Origin: CAYYYP01 sp964475985
GTDB lineage: Bacteria > Bdellovibrionota > UBA1018 > CAYHWW01
Assembly: GCA_964475985.1 (NCBI GenBank)
Contig: CAYYYP010000005.1
Location: 1-64,000 of the forward strand
Direction: 5' to 3'
Length of the DNA: 64,000 bases
The position numbers and the translations under genes were made by a program. The notes below the pieces were generated by a model. That model made no database searches. It saw nothing but the letters and a program-made list of their open reading frames with translations, and was not told the DNA's origin. Positions 1 through 8,070 of the stretch are shown here, piece by piece; the stretch's first letter is position 1; each line of letters opens with the position of its first letter.

Positions 1-33
1 CATCGAATCCGTTCAGGCACGGAGATGAGAATC

Positions 34-528
34 ATGAAAAAATACAAGCCAATCCGGAAGTTCATTTCACAAACCATTTTGACGGTTTTTTGTTTAGCTG
101 CGCCAACGTTAATGACAGGCTGTGATGATCATCCCTTTGAACAATGGCTGAACGCAACTAATCAGGCTCGGGTCGTTGCAAAAGGAGAGTGGCCAGTATT
201 TCCCTACAGGCAACGACAGCACCAAGCACTGAAGAATTACTTTTCTCAAATCAGTCAGCTCGCACTCAACCTAAGAAATGACCAGAGTTACGTAACCAAG
301 TTTAATGAGGCGGTTGCCCAAGGAAATCTGCAAGATATTTGCTCCAAGGCCTTCCTACCAAGATATGAGTGGCTAGCGATTATGGAACATTGCCAGAAGA
401 ATCGGTTCTTTCTCTGTGCGGAAGAAGTCAGGGCCTATCCTGAAATGGTTGCTTTTATTCGGACACGGCTCAACGGTACGCAGCAGCGCCGGTTTGGGCA
501 GGCAATTTCGTGTCAGACTGCGCTTTGA
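34..528 (+). CDS. putative small lipoprotein, unknown function
   Basis: Encodes about 164 residues. The N-terminus is basic and then hydrophobic, and ends at a possible lipobox (LMTGC), which suggests an outer-membrane or periplasmic lipoprotein. Met at the -3 position makes the lipobox imperfect. I prefer the ATG at 34 over the in-frame ATG at 25, because the purine-rich GGAGATGAG lies at a good distance only from the later one. The mature part has five cysteines including the lipid Cys and many Gln and Arg residues. I recognise no domain. No neighbour gives a functional hint: the next 530 bases on this side of the tRNA gene hold no intact conserved gene. Confidence 0.55.
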   Translation: MKKYKPIRKFISQTILTVFCLAAPTLMTGCDDHPFEQWLNATNQARVVAKGEWPVFPYRQRQHQALKNYFSQISQLALNLRNDQSYVTKFNEAVAQGNLQDICSKAFLPRYEWLAIMEHCQKNRFFLCAEEVRAYPEMVAFIRTRLNGTQQRRFGQAISCQTAL

Positions 529-614
529 GTTGCCCAGATCACGTCCCCATTGAAAACAAAGGTTATGGACATGCCTTTTACCCTCGTTGAACCACTGCCC
601 CATTAAATCATGAT

Positions 615-828
615 TTAAGCCACTGGAGCCGGCACTACTTCTTCCTCGTTTACGGAATCCCGCCGAACCTGCTCAATGAAAGAATCTAGGCGTGTTCCAT
701 CCTTTGCTAGATTTGATAGCCTGCTTTGCCGCAAATATTTGTAATCTCTCAAACTGGCCCCTCGCCATCGAGAGGGCAATCACAGCCATAAGAATTTTAA
801 CCAAAGGGCTTATTTCGGTAGGTTTCAT
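615..828 (-). pseudogene. small ORF broken by a one-base frameshift
   Basis: An ATG at 828-826 follows a good ribosome site (AGGAGA, 7 bases upstream). The frame starts MKPTEISPLVKILMAVIAL, a signal-like or membrane-anchor segment, and stops early at 673. Dropping one base in the run of four G (C758-C761 on the plus strand) joins it to a second open frame ending in a charged stretch (SFIEQVRRDSVNEEEVV), with a stop at 615-617. The joined protein would be about 70 residues. This could be a real frameshift, a sequencing error, or chance. Apart from this ORF, bases 529-1061 hold nothing I can identify; 960-1045 is AT-rich. Confidence 0.35.
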
Positions 829-1061
829 AATCAGGTCTCCTTCGCAATTGCGAGGTGCCTGACAAGTTGAAATGGACTACTTTAAAGAAGCAGCGGCCTA
901 AATTGTGGTAGCCACGTGGTAGACGATCGGTAGCCAAGCACCGTGATTCGGGGTGTTTAACTGTGATGATCTACTTTGACCTAATTTTGCAAACTACTGA
1001 CATCTTTATGTTTTGATTTTCAGTGTTTATATACTTTTACTTATCTAACAACCGCGAAGAA

Positions 1062-1150
1062 TGGTGCCGAGGACCGGAATCGAACCGGTACGGCCCGTGA
1101 GGACCGCAGGATTTTAAGTCCTGTGCGTCTACCAATTTCGCCACCCCGGC
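1062..1150 (-). tRNA. tRNA-Leu (UAA anticodon)
   Basis: Read on the minus strand it begins GCCGGGG and ends CCTCGGC-A-CCA, so the seven-base acceptor stem pairs with one G-T. The anticodon arm is CAGGA / CTTAAAA / TCCTG with anticodon TAA. The T arm contains GGTTCGATTCC. An extended variable arm between the anticodon and T arms is as expected for a class II leucine tRNA, and the length of 89 bases fits. The CCA end is encoded. The gene lies alone; the gene-poor stretch 1-1061 lies beyond its 3' end. Confidence 0.95.
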
Positions 1151-1271
1151 ATGGTGCAGTAAAAATAGGTATAAGAGATTAACCTCATAACGCGTGATTT
1201 AGTAATTACGCAACAAGGAACTCAAGTTCCTTTTAGTTGACGACCCTAAGTCACTGCCTCACCATAAAAGC

Positions 1272-1673
1272 ATGGAGAAGATTCTTTCACTTTTAGGGCG
1301 TATTTTTTTAGGTTTGATCTTTTTTCTTTCGGGCCTTTCAAAACTCGGAAATTTTGAAGGCACTCAGCAAACCATGATGGCCAAGGGAATCCCCATGGCC
1401 CCCCTGTTTCTATACGGCGCCATACTTTTTGAAATCCTGGGCTCCCTCTCCCTCATGGTGGGCTACCACACCAGAATTGGCATCATCCTTCTGGGCGTTT
1501 TTCTCATTCCGACGACCATTATTTTTCACGGAAATTTTGCTGATCAGGAACAGTCCATTCACTTTTTGAAAAACATCGCCATTATGGGCGGGCTTTTGCA
1601 CATTTGGGCGAACGGCCCTGGACTCTACGCCCTGGAAAAAGGAAAACCTAAAAAGTTTCCGGGCATGATGTAA
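1272..1673 (+). CDS. DoxX family membrane protein
   Basis: This 133-residue protein has four hydrophobic segments, and its first reads GRIFLGLIFFLSGLSKL, the usual start of the DoxX family. Family members sit in the inner membrane and are variously linked to quinone or thiol redox chemistry and oxidative-stress complexes; the exact role here cannot be told. The length is normal for the family. No strong ribosome site precedes the ATG. The gene converges on sufB with only 5 bases between the stop codons, so no separate terminator fits there. Confidence 0.8.
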   Translation: MEKILSLLGRIFLGLIFFLSGLSKLGNFEGTQQTMMAKGIPMAPLFLYGAILFEILGSLSLMVGYHTRIGIILLGVFLIPTTIIFHGNFADQEQSIHFLKNIAIMGGLLHIWANGPGLYALEKGKPKKFPGMM

Positions 1674-1678
1674 GGCGC

Positions 1679-3118
1679 CTACCCTACTGCGCCCTCTAAT
1701 TTCAGATCCAGCAGGCGATTTGCTTCAATGGCAAACTCCATGGGCAATTGCTTAAAAACCTCGTCGCAATATCCATTAATGATAAGCCGCACGGCATCAT
1801 CATGGGAAACACCCCGAGATTGCAGATAAAACAATTGGTCCTCACTCACCTTGCTTGCCGTTGCCTCATGCTCAACCACGGCTGTTTTATTTTTTACCTG
1901 AATGACCGGAAAAGTATGAGCCTCACAATTTGGGCCAATGAGAAGCGAATCACATTGCGTGAAGTTTCTTGCGTTCTCAGCCCTTGGACCAATGCTTACG
2001 GCGCCTCGGTAGGAATTTTTCCCATGGCCAGTAGAGATTCCTTTTGAGATGATACGACTCTTCGTATTCTTGCCTAAGTGAATCATTTTGGTTCCAGTAT
2101 CGGCCTGCATATAATCATTGGTGATAGCTACGGAATAAAACTCACCCTTGGAGCCATCGCCCTCTAAAACGCAACTCGGGTATTTCCATGTGATGGAAGA
2201 ACCGACTTCCACCTGGGTCCAAGAAATCTGGGAATCCTTTCCTTTGCAAAGGCCACGCTTCGTAACGAAATTATAAATCCCGCCTTTACCTTTTTCATCG
2301 CCGGCATACCAGTTTTGCACCGTCGTATATTTGATGTTCGCATTATCCATGGCGACAAGCTCTACAATGGCCGCGTGTAGCTGATTTTCATCACGCATGG
2401 GAGCCGTACAGCCTTCAAGGTAACTCACTTCAGAGCCTTCCTCGGCGATGATGAGCGTGCGCTCAAACTGACCCGTGCCTTGGGCGTTGATACGAAAGTA
2501 GGTAGAAAGATCGACCGGGCATTTGACGCCCTTAGGTATGTATACGAACGATCCATCGCTAAAAACTGCGGAGTTTAAAGCAGCATAATAATTATCGGAT
2601 ACCGGCACGACGCTGCCTAAATATTTTTTAATGAGCTCCGGATGCTCGCGTACGGCTTCAGAAATAGAACAAAAGATAACACCATGTTTGGCTAAAAGCT
2701 CGCGGTGCGTAGTGACCACGGATACCGAATCAAAAACTGCGTCCACGGCGACTCCGGCTAAACGTTTTTGTTCATGTAACGAAATGCCTAGTTTTTCGTA
2801 GGTTTCAATAAGTTTTGGGTCCACTTCATCTAAAGACTTTGGTGCGTCTTCCGGACGCTTAGGTGCGCTATAATAAGTGATGGCCTGAAAATCAATCGGC
2901 GGATAATCAACCCTTGCCCACTTCGGCTCTTTCATTTTGAGCCATTTTCTGTAGGCCGCTAAACGCCAGTCGAGCATCCACTGTGGCTCATCTTTCTTTT
3001 TTGAGATGATGGCGACCGTCTCCTCGCTTAAGCCCGGCGCAATGCGTTCGGCATCAATGTCCGTGACAAAACCGTACCGAGAATAATCGTTTTTAAAATC
3101 AGAAGATGGATTAGTCAT
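1679..3118 (-). CDS. sufB: Fe-S cluster assembly scaffold SufB
   Basis: 479 residues, the normal length for SufB, the scaffold subunit of the SufBCD complex on which iron-sulfur clusters are built in the cytosol. Family signatures are clear, for example the SDGSFVYIPKGVKCP stretch in the middle, SRIISKGIS further on, and FPVIQVKNKTAVVEHEATASK near the end. It is the last gene of the suf operon, 15 bases after the sufU-sufT fusion gene. The start ATG at 3118 has a good GAGGAG site eight bases upstream. In many genomes sufB comes first or near the front, so the terminal position is a variation. Confidence 0.97.
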   Translation of the reverse strand: MTNPSSDFKNDYSRYGFVTDIDAERIAPGLSEETVAIISKKKDEPQWMLDWRLAAYRKWLKMKEPKWARVDYPPIDFQAITYYSAPKRPEDAPKSLDEVDPKLIETYEKLGISLHEQKRLAGVAVDAVFDSVSVVTTHRELLAKHGVIFCSISEAVREHPELIKKYLGSVVPVSDNYYAALNSAVFSDGSFVYIPKGVKCPVDLSTYFRINAQGTGQFERTLIIAEEGSEVSYLEGCTAPMRDENQLHAAIVELVAMDNANIKYTTVQNWYAGDEKGKGGIYNFVTKRGLCKGKDSQISWTQVEVGSSITWKYPSCVLEGDGSKGEFYSVAITNDYMQADTGTKMIHLGKNTKSRIISKGISTGHGKNSYRGAVSIGPRAENARNFTQCDSLLIGPNCEAHTFPVIQVKNKTAVVEHEATASKVSEDQLFYLQSRGVSHDDAVRLIINGYCDEVFKQLPMEFAIEANRLLDLKLEGAVG

Positions 3119-3133
3119 ACTGAAAACTCCTCA

Positions 3134-3922
3134 TCACCAAAGCCCAAGTTTTTCGCGAACTTCTTCGCTCGCCATGACTTTAGGGTCCCATTTAGGGTCG
3201 AAAACAATTTCAACTTGTGCAGACTTAACGCCAGGTTTTTCTAAGAGCCGGTTTTTCACCTGATCCACAAGATAACCGGCCGCCGGGCAACCAGGACTCG
3301 TTAAGGTCATCTTAGCATGAACGTCGGTGGAGTCATGGGGTGATGCCTTAACTTCGTAAATCAGCCCTAGGTCAACGAGCCCCATATGAAGTTCCGGGTC
3401 CTGAACGGGTTTTAGCCATTCTAAAAATTCTTCCTGGCTTACGACCTTGTTTTTTTCCCTCACGGTATCGAGCATCTTTTTTAAGGTCATCCAGGAGAGC
3501 AGCGCACATTTGATGCGCACGGGAAAACGTTGAACGCCCTGGAGCGCAAGGAGATCTCCGTCAATGAGTTTTGGTGCTTCGCCCTGCATCATGGCGCGAA
3601 AATCCTCAATGAGCGCTTCAACTTCACTAAAGGACTTTCCCTCTACCGTTTCCGTAAGCATGCTGTGGCTCGCCATGGAAATAGAACAACCCCGACCCTC
3701 AAATTGGATTTGGCCAATGGCTAAAGGTTCACCTTCGGCATGGGGTTTTAAACGTAAGGTCAGAAGGACTTGATCACCACAAAGTGGGTTGTAACCTTCT
3801 TCCCGGCAATCACAGGGGTCAAGAATTCCAAAATTCCTGGGATCTTCATGATGCTCAAGGATGATATCCCCGTAAAGCGCTTCAAGCTCGATTTTGCGGG
3901 AATTTGAATTCTCATCACTCAC
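3134..3922 (-). CDS. SufU scaffold fused to SufT/DUF59 domain
   Basis: Residues 10-150 are an IscU/SufU-type domain. The three expected cysteines are visible: C48 with D50 (NPLCGD), C79 (GRGCSIS) and C139 (KCALLSW). SufU accepts or relays sulfur from SufS. Residues 160-262 form a DUF59/MIP18 domain of the SufT type, with DPELHMGLVDLGLIYEV and TSPGCPAAG containing C212, implicated in Fe-S protein maturation. These are usually separate proteins. Here a single GTG-started ORF holds both, with a strong GGAGG site, and it overlaps the sufS stop by four bases (GTGA). The fusion suggests the cluster carrier acts right beside the sulfur acceptor; that is inference. Confidence 0.9.
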   Translation of the reverse strand: MSDENSNSRKIELEALYGDIILEHHEDPRNFGILDPCDCREEGYNPLCGDQVLLTLRLKPHAEGEPLAIGQIQFEGRGCSISMASHSMLTETVEGKSFSEVEALIEDFRAMMQGEAPKLIDGDLLALQGVQRFPVRIKCALLSWMTLKKMLDTVREKNKVVSQEEFLEWLKPVQDPELHMGLVDLGLIYEVKASPHDSTDVHAKMTLTSPGCPAAGYLVDQVKNRLLEKPGVKSAQVEIVFDPKWDPKVMASEEVREKLGLW

Positions 3923-5262
3923 GCTACACCTCCGCGGGGACCGCTCACCTTTCGAGACCGGGTGAAAAACTGATGCGCTTCCGTCAATGCTTCCACGAGC
4001 TGCAGGACTTCCGCCTTGGTATTATAGAAACTAAAACTAGCCCTCGTTGTGGCATTCAATTCAAATTTTGAAACCAGGGGTTGAGCACAATGGTGACCCG
4101 CGCGCACGGCTACTTTTCTCGTATCTAAGAAGGTGGATAAATCATGGGGATGCGCCCAGGGGAAAGAAAAACTAAAAGTAGATGCCCGGGCGATATTTGT
4201 GGCGGGCCCAAAAATCTCAAGGCCAGGAACTTTCTTCTGGGTAACGACCTGATCTAAAAATTCGTCACCCAAACTTTTATGCCAAGCTTTTAATGCTTTG
4301 GCGTCAAGGTTCGACATGAAATCAAGGGCTGCACCAAATCCCACTACGGCTTCCATGGCAGGAGTTCCCGCTTCAAATTTTAACGGCAATTCATTCCAAA
4401 TAGTTTCAACGTCGCCTACGCGCGCAATCATATCACCACCAAAACGGTGGGGTGGCATTTTTTCAAAAAGGGCCTCTTTCCCCCATAAAATTCCAACGGC
4501 CGAAGGGCCGCACATTTTATGGGAAGAGAAAGCCACAAAATCTACATCACCAAACTGCGAAGGAATAGAAAGTGGCCCGTGGGTCATGCATTGGGCAGCA
4601 TCCACCAAAACTTTTGTACCAAATGTTTCTGCAATGGGGTTTTCTACGCCGAGAACATTGCTGATGGCCGTGATGGCTAAAAGTTTTGGCCGCTGACTTA
4701 AAACCTGGCGCACCATATCCATATCCAGGCGCTTTTCGGCATCTAACTCAATGATGGAGAAACGAGCACGCTTGGTTTTGGCAAGCTGCTGCCAGGGCAC
4801 AAAGTTAGCGTGGTGTTCCATGCGCGTGACTGCGATGACATCACTTTCCCTTAGGTTTAAAATTTCTGAACGCCCCAGGCACTGCATCACAAGATTGATG
4901 GAGTCTGTGGTGCCCGACGTAAAAACGATTTCCTTCTCGGGATAGTTACCCTTGGCATCCATGAGCCCCAGATACTTAGCAACCTTAGCCCTTACTCCCT
5001 CATAGGCCGTGGTGGCCTTCTGGCTTAAGTCATAGGCTCCGCGGTGAACGTTAGCGTTGGTGTGAGTATAAAATTTAGTGACGGCCTCGATCACGCTGCG
5101 AGGTTTCTGAGAGGTGGCAGCGCTATCTAAATACGCCACTCCTTCAAGGGCGCCGGAAAGCGCCGGAAAAAAGCTTCGAATTCGCCCCGACTCAAAAATA
5201 TTAGGGTCCGAGAGTCGGTCAAAATCTAAATTTTTTTGCTCTAAAACATTTTCCTTTACCAC
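3919..5262 (-). CDS. sufS: cysteine desulfurase SufS
   Basis: A 447-residue class V aminotransferase-fold enzyme. It removes sulfur from cysteine using PLP and passes it to SufU for cluster building. The PLP lysine is K249 in SSHKM, and the active-site cysteine is C392 in RAGHHCAQP, the arrangement of group II (SufS/CsdA) enzymes. The length is slightly above the usual 405-410 because of an N-terminal extension before the YLDSAATSQKP motif. The start is GTG at 5262, overlapping the sufD stop by seven bases and preceded by a GGGGGAGAAG stretch. Confidence 0.95.
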   Translation of the reverse strand: MVKENVLEQKNLDFDRLSDPNIFESGRIRSFFPALSGALEGVAYLDSAATSQKPRSVIEAVTKFYTHTNANVHRGAYDLSQKATTAYEGVRAKVAKYLGLMDAKGNYPEKEIVFTSGTTDSINLVMQCLGRSEILNLRESDVIAVTRMEHHANFVPWQQLAKTKRARFSIIELDAEKRLDMDMVRQVLSQRPKLLAITAISNVLGVENPIAETFGTKVLVDAAQCMTHGPLSIPSQFGDVDFVAFSSHKMCGPSAVGILWGKEALFEKMPPHRFGGDMIARVGDVETIWNELPLKFEAGTPAMEAVVGFGAALDFMSNLDAKALKAWHKSLGDEFLDQVVTQKKVPGLEIFGPATNIARASTFSFSFPWAHPHDLSTFLDTRKVAVRAGHHCAQPLVSKFELNATTRASFSFYNTKAEVLQLVEALTEAHQFFTRSRKVSGPRGGVA

Positions 5263-6563
5263 AACTCTTCTCCCCCTTTTGCGCCCACTTCCCCATAAAG
5301 TTCCTTAAATAGCGCGTCCCGAACTTTGCCCCTGGGTACCATCTCTAAAACGGGGCGAGTAAAGCCCTCAATGATCATGGCCCGTGCTTGTTCCGCATCA
5401 AGACCGCGGGAACGAAGGTAGTGAAGTTGATCATCCGAAACGGAAGCCACACTGGCGCCATGGGAACATTTCACGTCATCGCAGGAGATTTCAAGTTTGG
5501 GCAGCATGACCACTTCGGCCTGGGAAGAAAGTGTCAGCGATTTGGTGCGCTGATGAGCTTCTACCTGATAGGAGTTTTCTTCGATGAAAATAGTTCCATG
5601 GAAACAGCCGCGGGACTGATCGGCCATCACGCTCCATACATTGGTTGAACTTTTTGAATGCGGTGATTTGTGATGCACATTCAGAATAAAATCCGTCTTT
5701 TCCTGAAACTCACCCTCAAGCACTCCCTTAGTTTCCACTAAAGACTCATGCCCCTTTAGCAGTACTTCGGATCGTAGTTGGCCAAACTGACTTTGAAGTT
5801 TTGGGTTTGCGGAAAGCACTTCTACCGCATCCTCAAGATGAGCATTCCTTCCCATTAATAAAGGGTAAAAACTTAGACGGGCGTTTTTCTCAACTGAAAA
5901 AACCTGTCTTAAAGAAAAGGCTTGAATGTGATTCTCATGGGGCTGAACCAACGTAAACCAGGTTAGATGTGCACCTTCATTCACCTGAGCCTGCAAAAGC
6001 TGGTATTTGCGATCGGTATCCGACAAATCATCGACAATGGTAACGGATTGCCCGGAAGCTACGGATACTAGAAGATGCTCAATCCCCTGTCGCTCAGATA
6101 AAACTTCGGAGAGAAAACAAACCGAAGCGCTCGCTTCTACGACATCAATAAAAAATGTTTTAGGTTTTGCTTTCAAAATACTAAGGGCGGGAAGGTCAAA
6201 GTTCAAGGTCGCAAGATTTTCAGCTACCCCCTGAAATTTTAAAATGCGTTGCAGATTTGGATCTTTTTTTAAGGATTCAAAATCACCTAAAAAAATCCCC
6301 GCCGGTGGTTTTTGTAAGGCTGAAGCTTGCTTCTTGCCTAAACCAGACCGCGCGGTCGATTTCTGCGTAGCCTCCGGTACACACAACTCTTGAACATTAG
6401 AGAATCGATAAAGTTCAGAGCGTTTTGCCGCCTGGGCAATCCCGCCCACTTCTGATTCAATCTGCGCCCATTTCTGCTCAGCTTTTTGCCAAATACCTTC
6501 AAGCCACTGGCCCGATTGTGCCTGTTCCATGGTCATAGGATTAAGCCCTTCCTTCTTCATCAC
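5256..6563 (-). CDS. sufD: Fe-S cluster assembly protein SufD
   Basis: A 435-residue SufB/SufD-family protein, the partner of SufB and SufC in the assembly complex. The C-terminal core is conserved: CDDVKCSHGASVASVSDDQLHYL contains the expected histidine and is followed by the LRSRGL motif. The N-terminal 100 residues are variable, as is usual. The frame opens with GTG at 6563 overlapping the sufC stop, followed at once by ATG. A later in-frame ATG (MTMEQ) has a plausible AAGGG site, so the start is uncertain by up to ten codons. Confidence 0.94.
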   Translation of the reverse strand: MMKKEGLNPMTMEQAQSGQWLEGIWQKAEQKWAQIESEVGGIAQAAKRSELYRFSNVQELCVPEATQKSTARSGLGKKQASALQKPPAGIFLGDFESLKKDPNLQRILKFQGVAENLATLNFDLPALSILKAKPKTFFIDVVEASASVCFLSEVLSERQGIEHLLVSVASGQSVTIVDDLSDTDRKYQLLQAQVNEGAHLTWFTLVQPHENHIQAFSLRQVFSVEKNARLSFYPLLMGRNAHLEDAVEVLSANPKLQSQFGQLRSEVLLKGHESLVETKGVLEGEFQEKTDFILNVHHKSPHSKSSTNVWSVMADQSRGCFHGTIFIEENSYQVEAHQRTKSLTLSSQAEVVMLPKLEISCDDVKCSHGASVASVSDDQLHYLRSRGLDAEQARAMIIEGFTRPVLEMVPRGKVRDALFKELYGEVGAKGGEELW

Positions 6564-7333
6564 GCCGTGGTTCTCGCCGTCATCTCTTGCAGCACTTCAT
6601 CGTAACCTTTCGCTTCCAGTTGTTCTGCCATTTCGGGGCCAGCCGTGCCTACGATGCGGCCATCGTGGAAAATATGAACGTGGTCAGGTTTGATGTAGTT
6701 CAAAAGTCTTTGGTAATGAGTGATGAGTAAAAAACCACGGGCGTTTGATCTCATTTCATCAATATTGGTAGCTACGGTCTTAAGGGCATCGATATCCAAC
6801 CCGGAATCTGTTTCATCGAGGATGGCAATCTTTGGTTCAAGCAAACGCATCTGCAAAATCTCAAGCCGCTTTTTTTCCCCGCCGCTAAAACCATCATTGA
6901 GGGATCTTGTCATGAACGCTTCTGAGATTCCCATGCGCTTGAGTTCCCGTTTTACTAAAGGACGGAATTCCTTTTGCGCCACTTCCTCACCACGCACGGC
7001 CCGCACCGAGCTTCTTAAAAACTGGGCAACGCTCACGCCAGGGATGACGACTGGATATTGAAAGCCCAAGAATACGCGCTTTTTTGCCCGTTCCTGGGGT
7101 TCCAGTGCCGTAATCTCTTCACCGTCTAAAAAAATTTGCCCTTGGGTGACATGATACTTTGGGTGCCCCATAAGCGCGTAGGCCAAGGTGGTTTTACCGG
7201 AGCCGTTTCTTCCCATAAGCGCATGCACTTCACCTGGCATTATTTTAAGGCTCACGCCCTTTAAAACTTTTTTTGCTTCAGTCCCACTGCCCACGGTGAC
7301 ATGCAAATCCCTAACTTCAAAAAGTGGCGTCAT
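6560..7333 (-). CDS. sufC: Fe-S assembly ATPase SufC
   Basis: A 257-residue ABC-type ATPase that drives the SufBCD scaffold. The Walker A motif is GRNGSGKT (residues 41-48), the signature motif is FSGGEKKR, and the Walker B segment is IAILDETDSGLD, all typical of SufC rather than of transporter ATPases. It is the first enzyme gene after the Rrf2 regulator, from which it is separated by 44 bases. It overlaps sufD by four bases. Confidence 0.96.
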   Translation of the reverse strand: MTPLFEVRDLHVTVGSGTEAKKVLKGVSLKIMPGEVHALMGRNGSGKTTLAYALMGHPKYHVTQGQIFLDGEEITALEPQERAKKRVFLGFQYPVVIPGVSVAQFLRSSVRAVRGEEVAQKEFRPLVKRELKRMGISEAFMTRSLNDGFSGGEKKRLEILQMRLLEPKIAILDETDSGLDIDALKTVATNIDEMRSNARGFLLITHYQRLLNYIKPDHVHIFHDGRIVGTAGPEMAEQLEAKGYDEVLQEMTARTTA

Positions 7334-7377
7334 AAGTAAAAGTAAACTCCTTAAAAATAATTTCTAAACAAACAAAC

Positions 7378-7941
7378 TCAAATCGATTTAGGGCAGCGGC
7401 CCGTTAACTCCTGCTTCACTAGATTCACTTGCTGCAATACGAGGGACTCAGTGCGGTGCCGGCTTTTAGCTTCCTTGTGCAAAAGATCAGATAAAAAAAG
7501 CTCCCGCGTCATCTGGTTGAAGTAATATTCGAGAAGTTGCCAAAATGGGCGGACAGAGCATTCATTTAAGTGCACGCAGGCGTCTTGGCTGCCGGCGTAC
7601 TGATCACAAAAGGTTATGGGAACCGCTAGATTGGGTTTTGCCCCGGCGGTACCGGAGGCTGGGGCATCCTTGTTAGCACCCTGGCCCTTGGCAAGGGCCT
7701 CAAAAACTTCATTTAGGGAGATTTCTTGGGGCGTTTTAATGAGGGAAAAGCCTCCTTGGACGCCTCGGGATGCCATTACAAGCCCACTTTTTTTGTAGAG
7801 GTGCATGAATTTACTCACGTACTCCACGGAAATGCCTTCTAATTGCGCGATCTGTGAGGCCGAAATGGAACCATGCCCATGCGCCCGAGCTAGTTGCAGT
7901 GCGCAACGAAGTCCATATTCCTCCCGGGCGGTAATGTGCAT
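7378..7941 (-). CDS. Rrf2 family Fe-S sensing regulator of the suf operon
   Basis: 187 residues. The N-terminal 80 form the Rrf2 winged helix-turn-helix, beginning MHITAREEYGLRCALQLA with the recognition part ISVEYVSKFMHLYKKSGLV. Three cysteines (C112, C122, C128) follow in the place where IscR and related proteins bind a [2Fe-2S] cluster, although the first spacing (nine residues) is wider than in IscR. Being the first gene of the suf operon, it most likely represses or activates suf in response to cluster supply. The C-terminal tail beyond residue 145 is longer than usual. The ribosome site is AAGGA about ten bases before the ATG. Confidence 0.88.
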   Translation of the reverse strand: MHITAREEYGLRCALQLARAHGHGSISASQIAQLEGISVEYVSKFMHLYKKSGLVMASRGVQGGFSLIKTPQEISLNEVFEALAKGQGANKDAPASGTAGAKPNLAVPITFCDQYAGSQDACVHLNECSVRPFWQLLEYYFNQMTRELFLSDLLHKEAKSRHRTESLVLQQVNLVKQELTGRCPKSI

Positions 7942-7977
7942 ATTCGAAAAATCCTTATAAAAAAGCTAGTTTCCCAC

Positions 7978-8006
7978 CTTATGCCTTTGCCGCGGAATGT
8001 AATCAA
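7978..8006 (-). promoter_or_regulatory. candidate promoter of the Rrf2-suf operon
   Basis: On the minus strand TTGATT (8006-8001) and CATAAG (7983-7978) are separated by 17 bases, each matching four of six sigma-70 consensus positions. The pair lies 37-65 bases before the regulator's start codon, in the 129-base gap shared with the divergent peptidase gene. I found no convincing Rrf2 operator by eye. The assignment is weak. Confidence 0.22.
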
Positions 8007-8070
8007 TACAAAAAAGTCTGAATTTAACGGCCTGATTCCCTTATCCTTTCGTTCGTGCTGAAATTTAGGC

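Noticed and set aside
829..1061. Possible small RNA or second gene before tRNA-Leu
   Set aside because: Only short repeats of GGTAGCCA type and an AT-rich tract are visible; nothing supports a defined RNA or protein.
4298..4696. 132-codon open frame on the plus strand opposite sufS
   Set aside because: It lies wholly inside a strongly conserved gene, has odd composition and no recognisable domain; it is a shadow.
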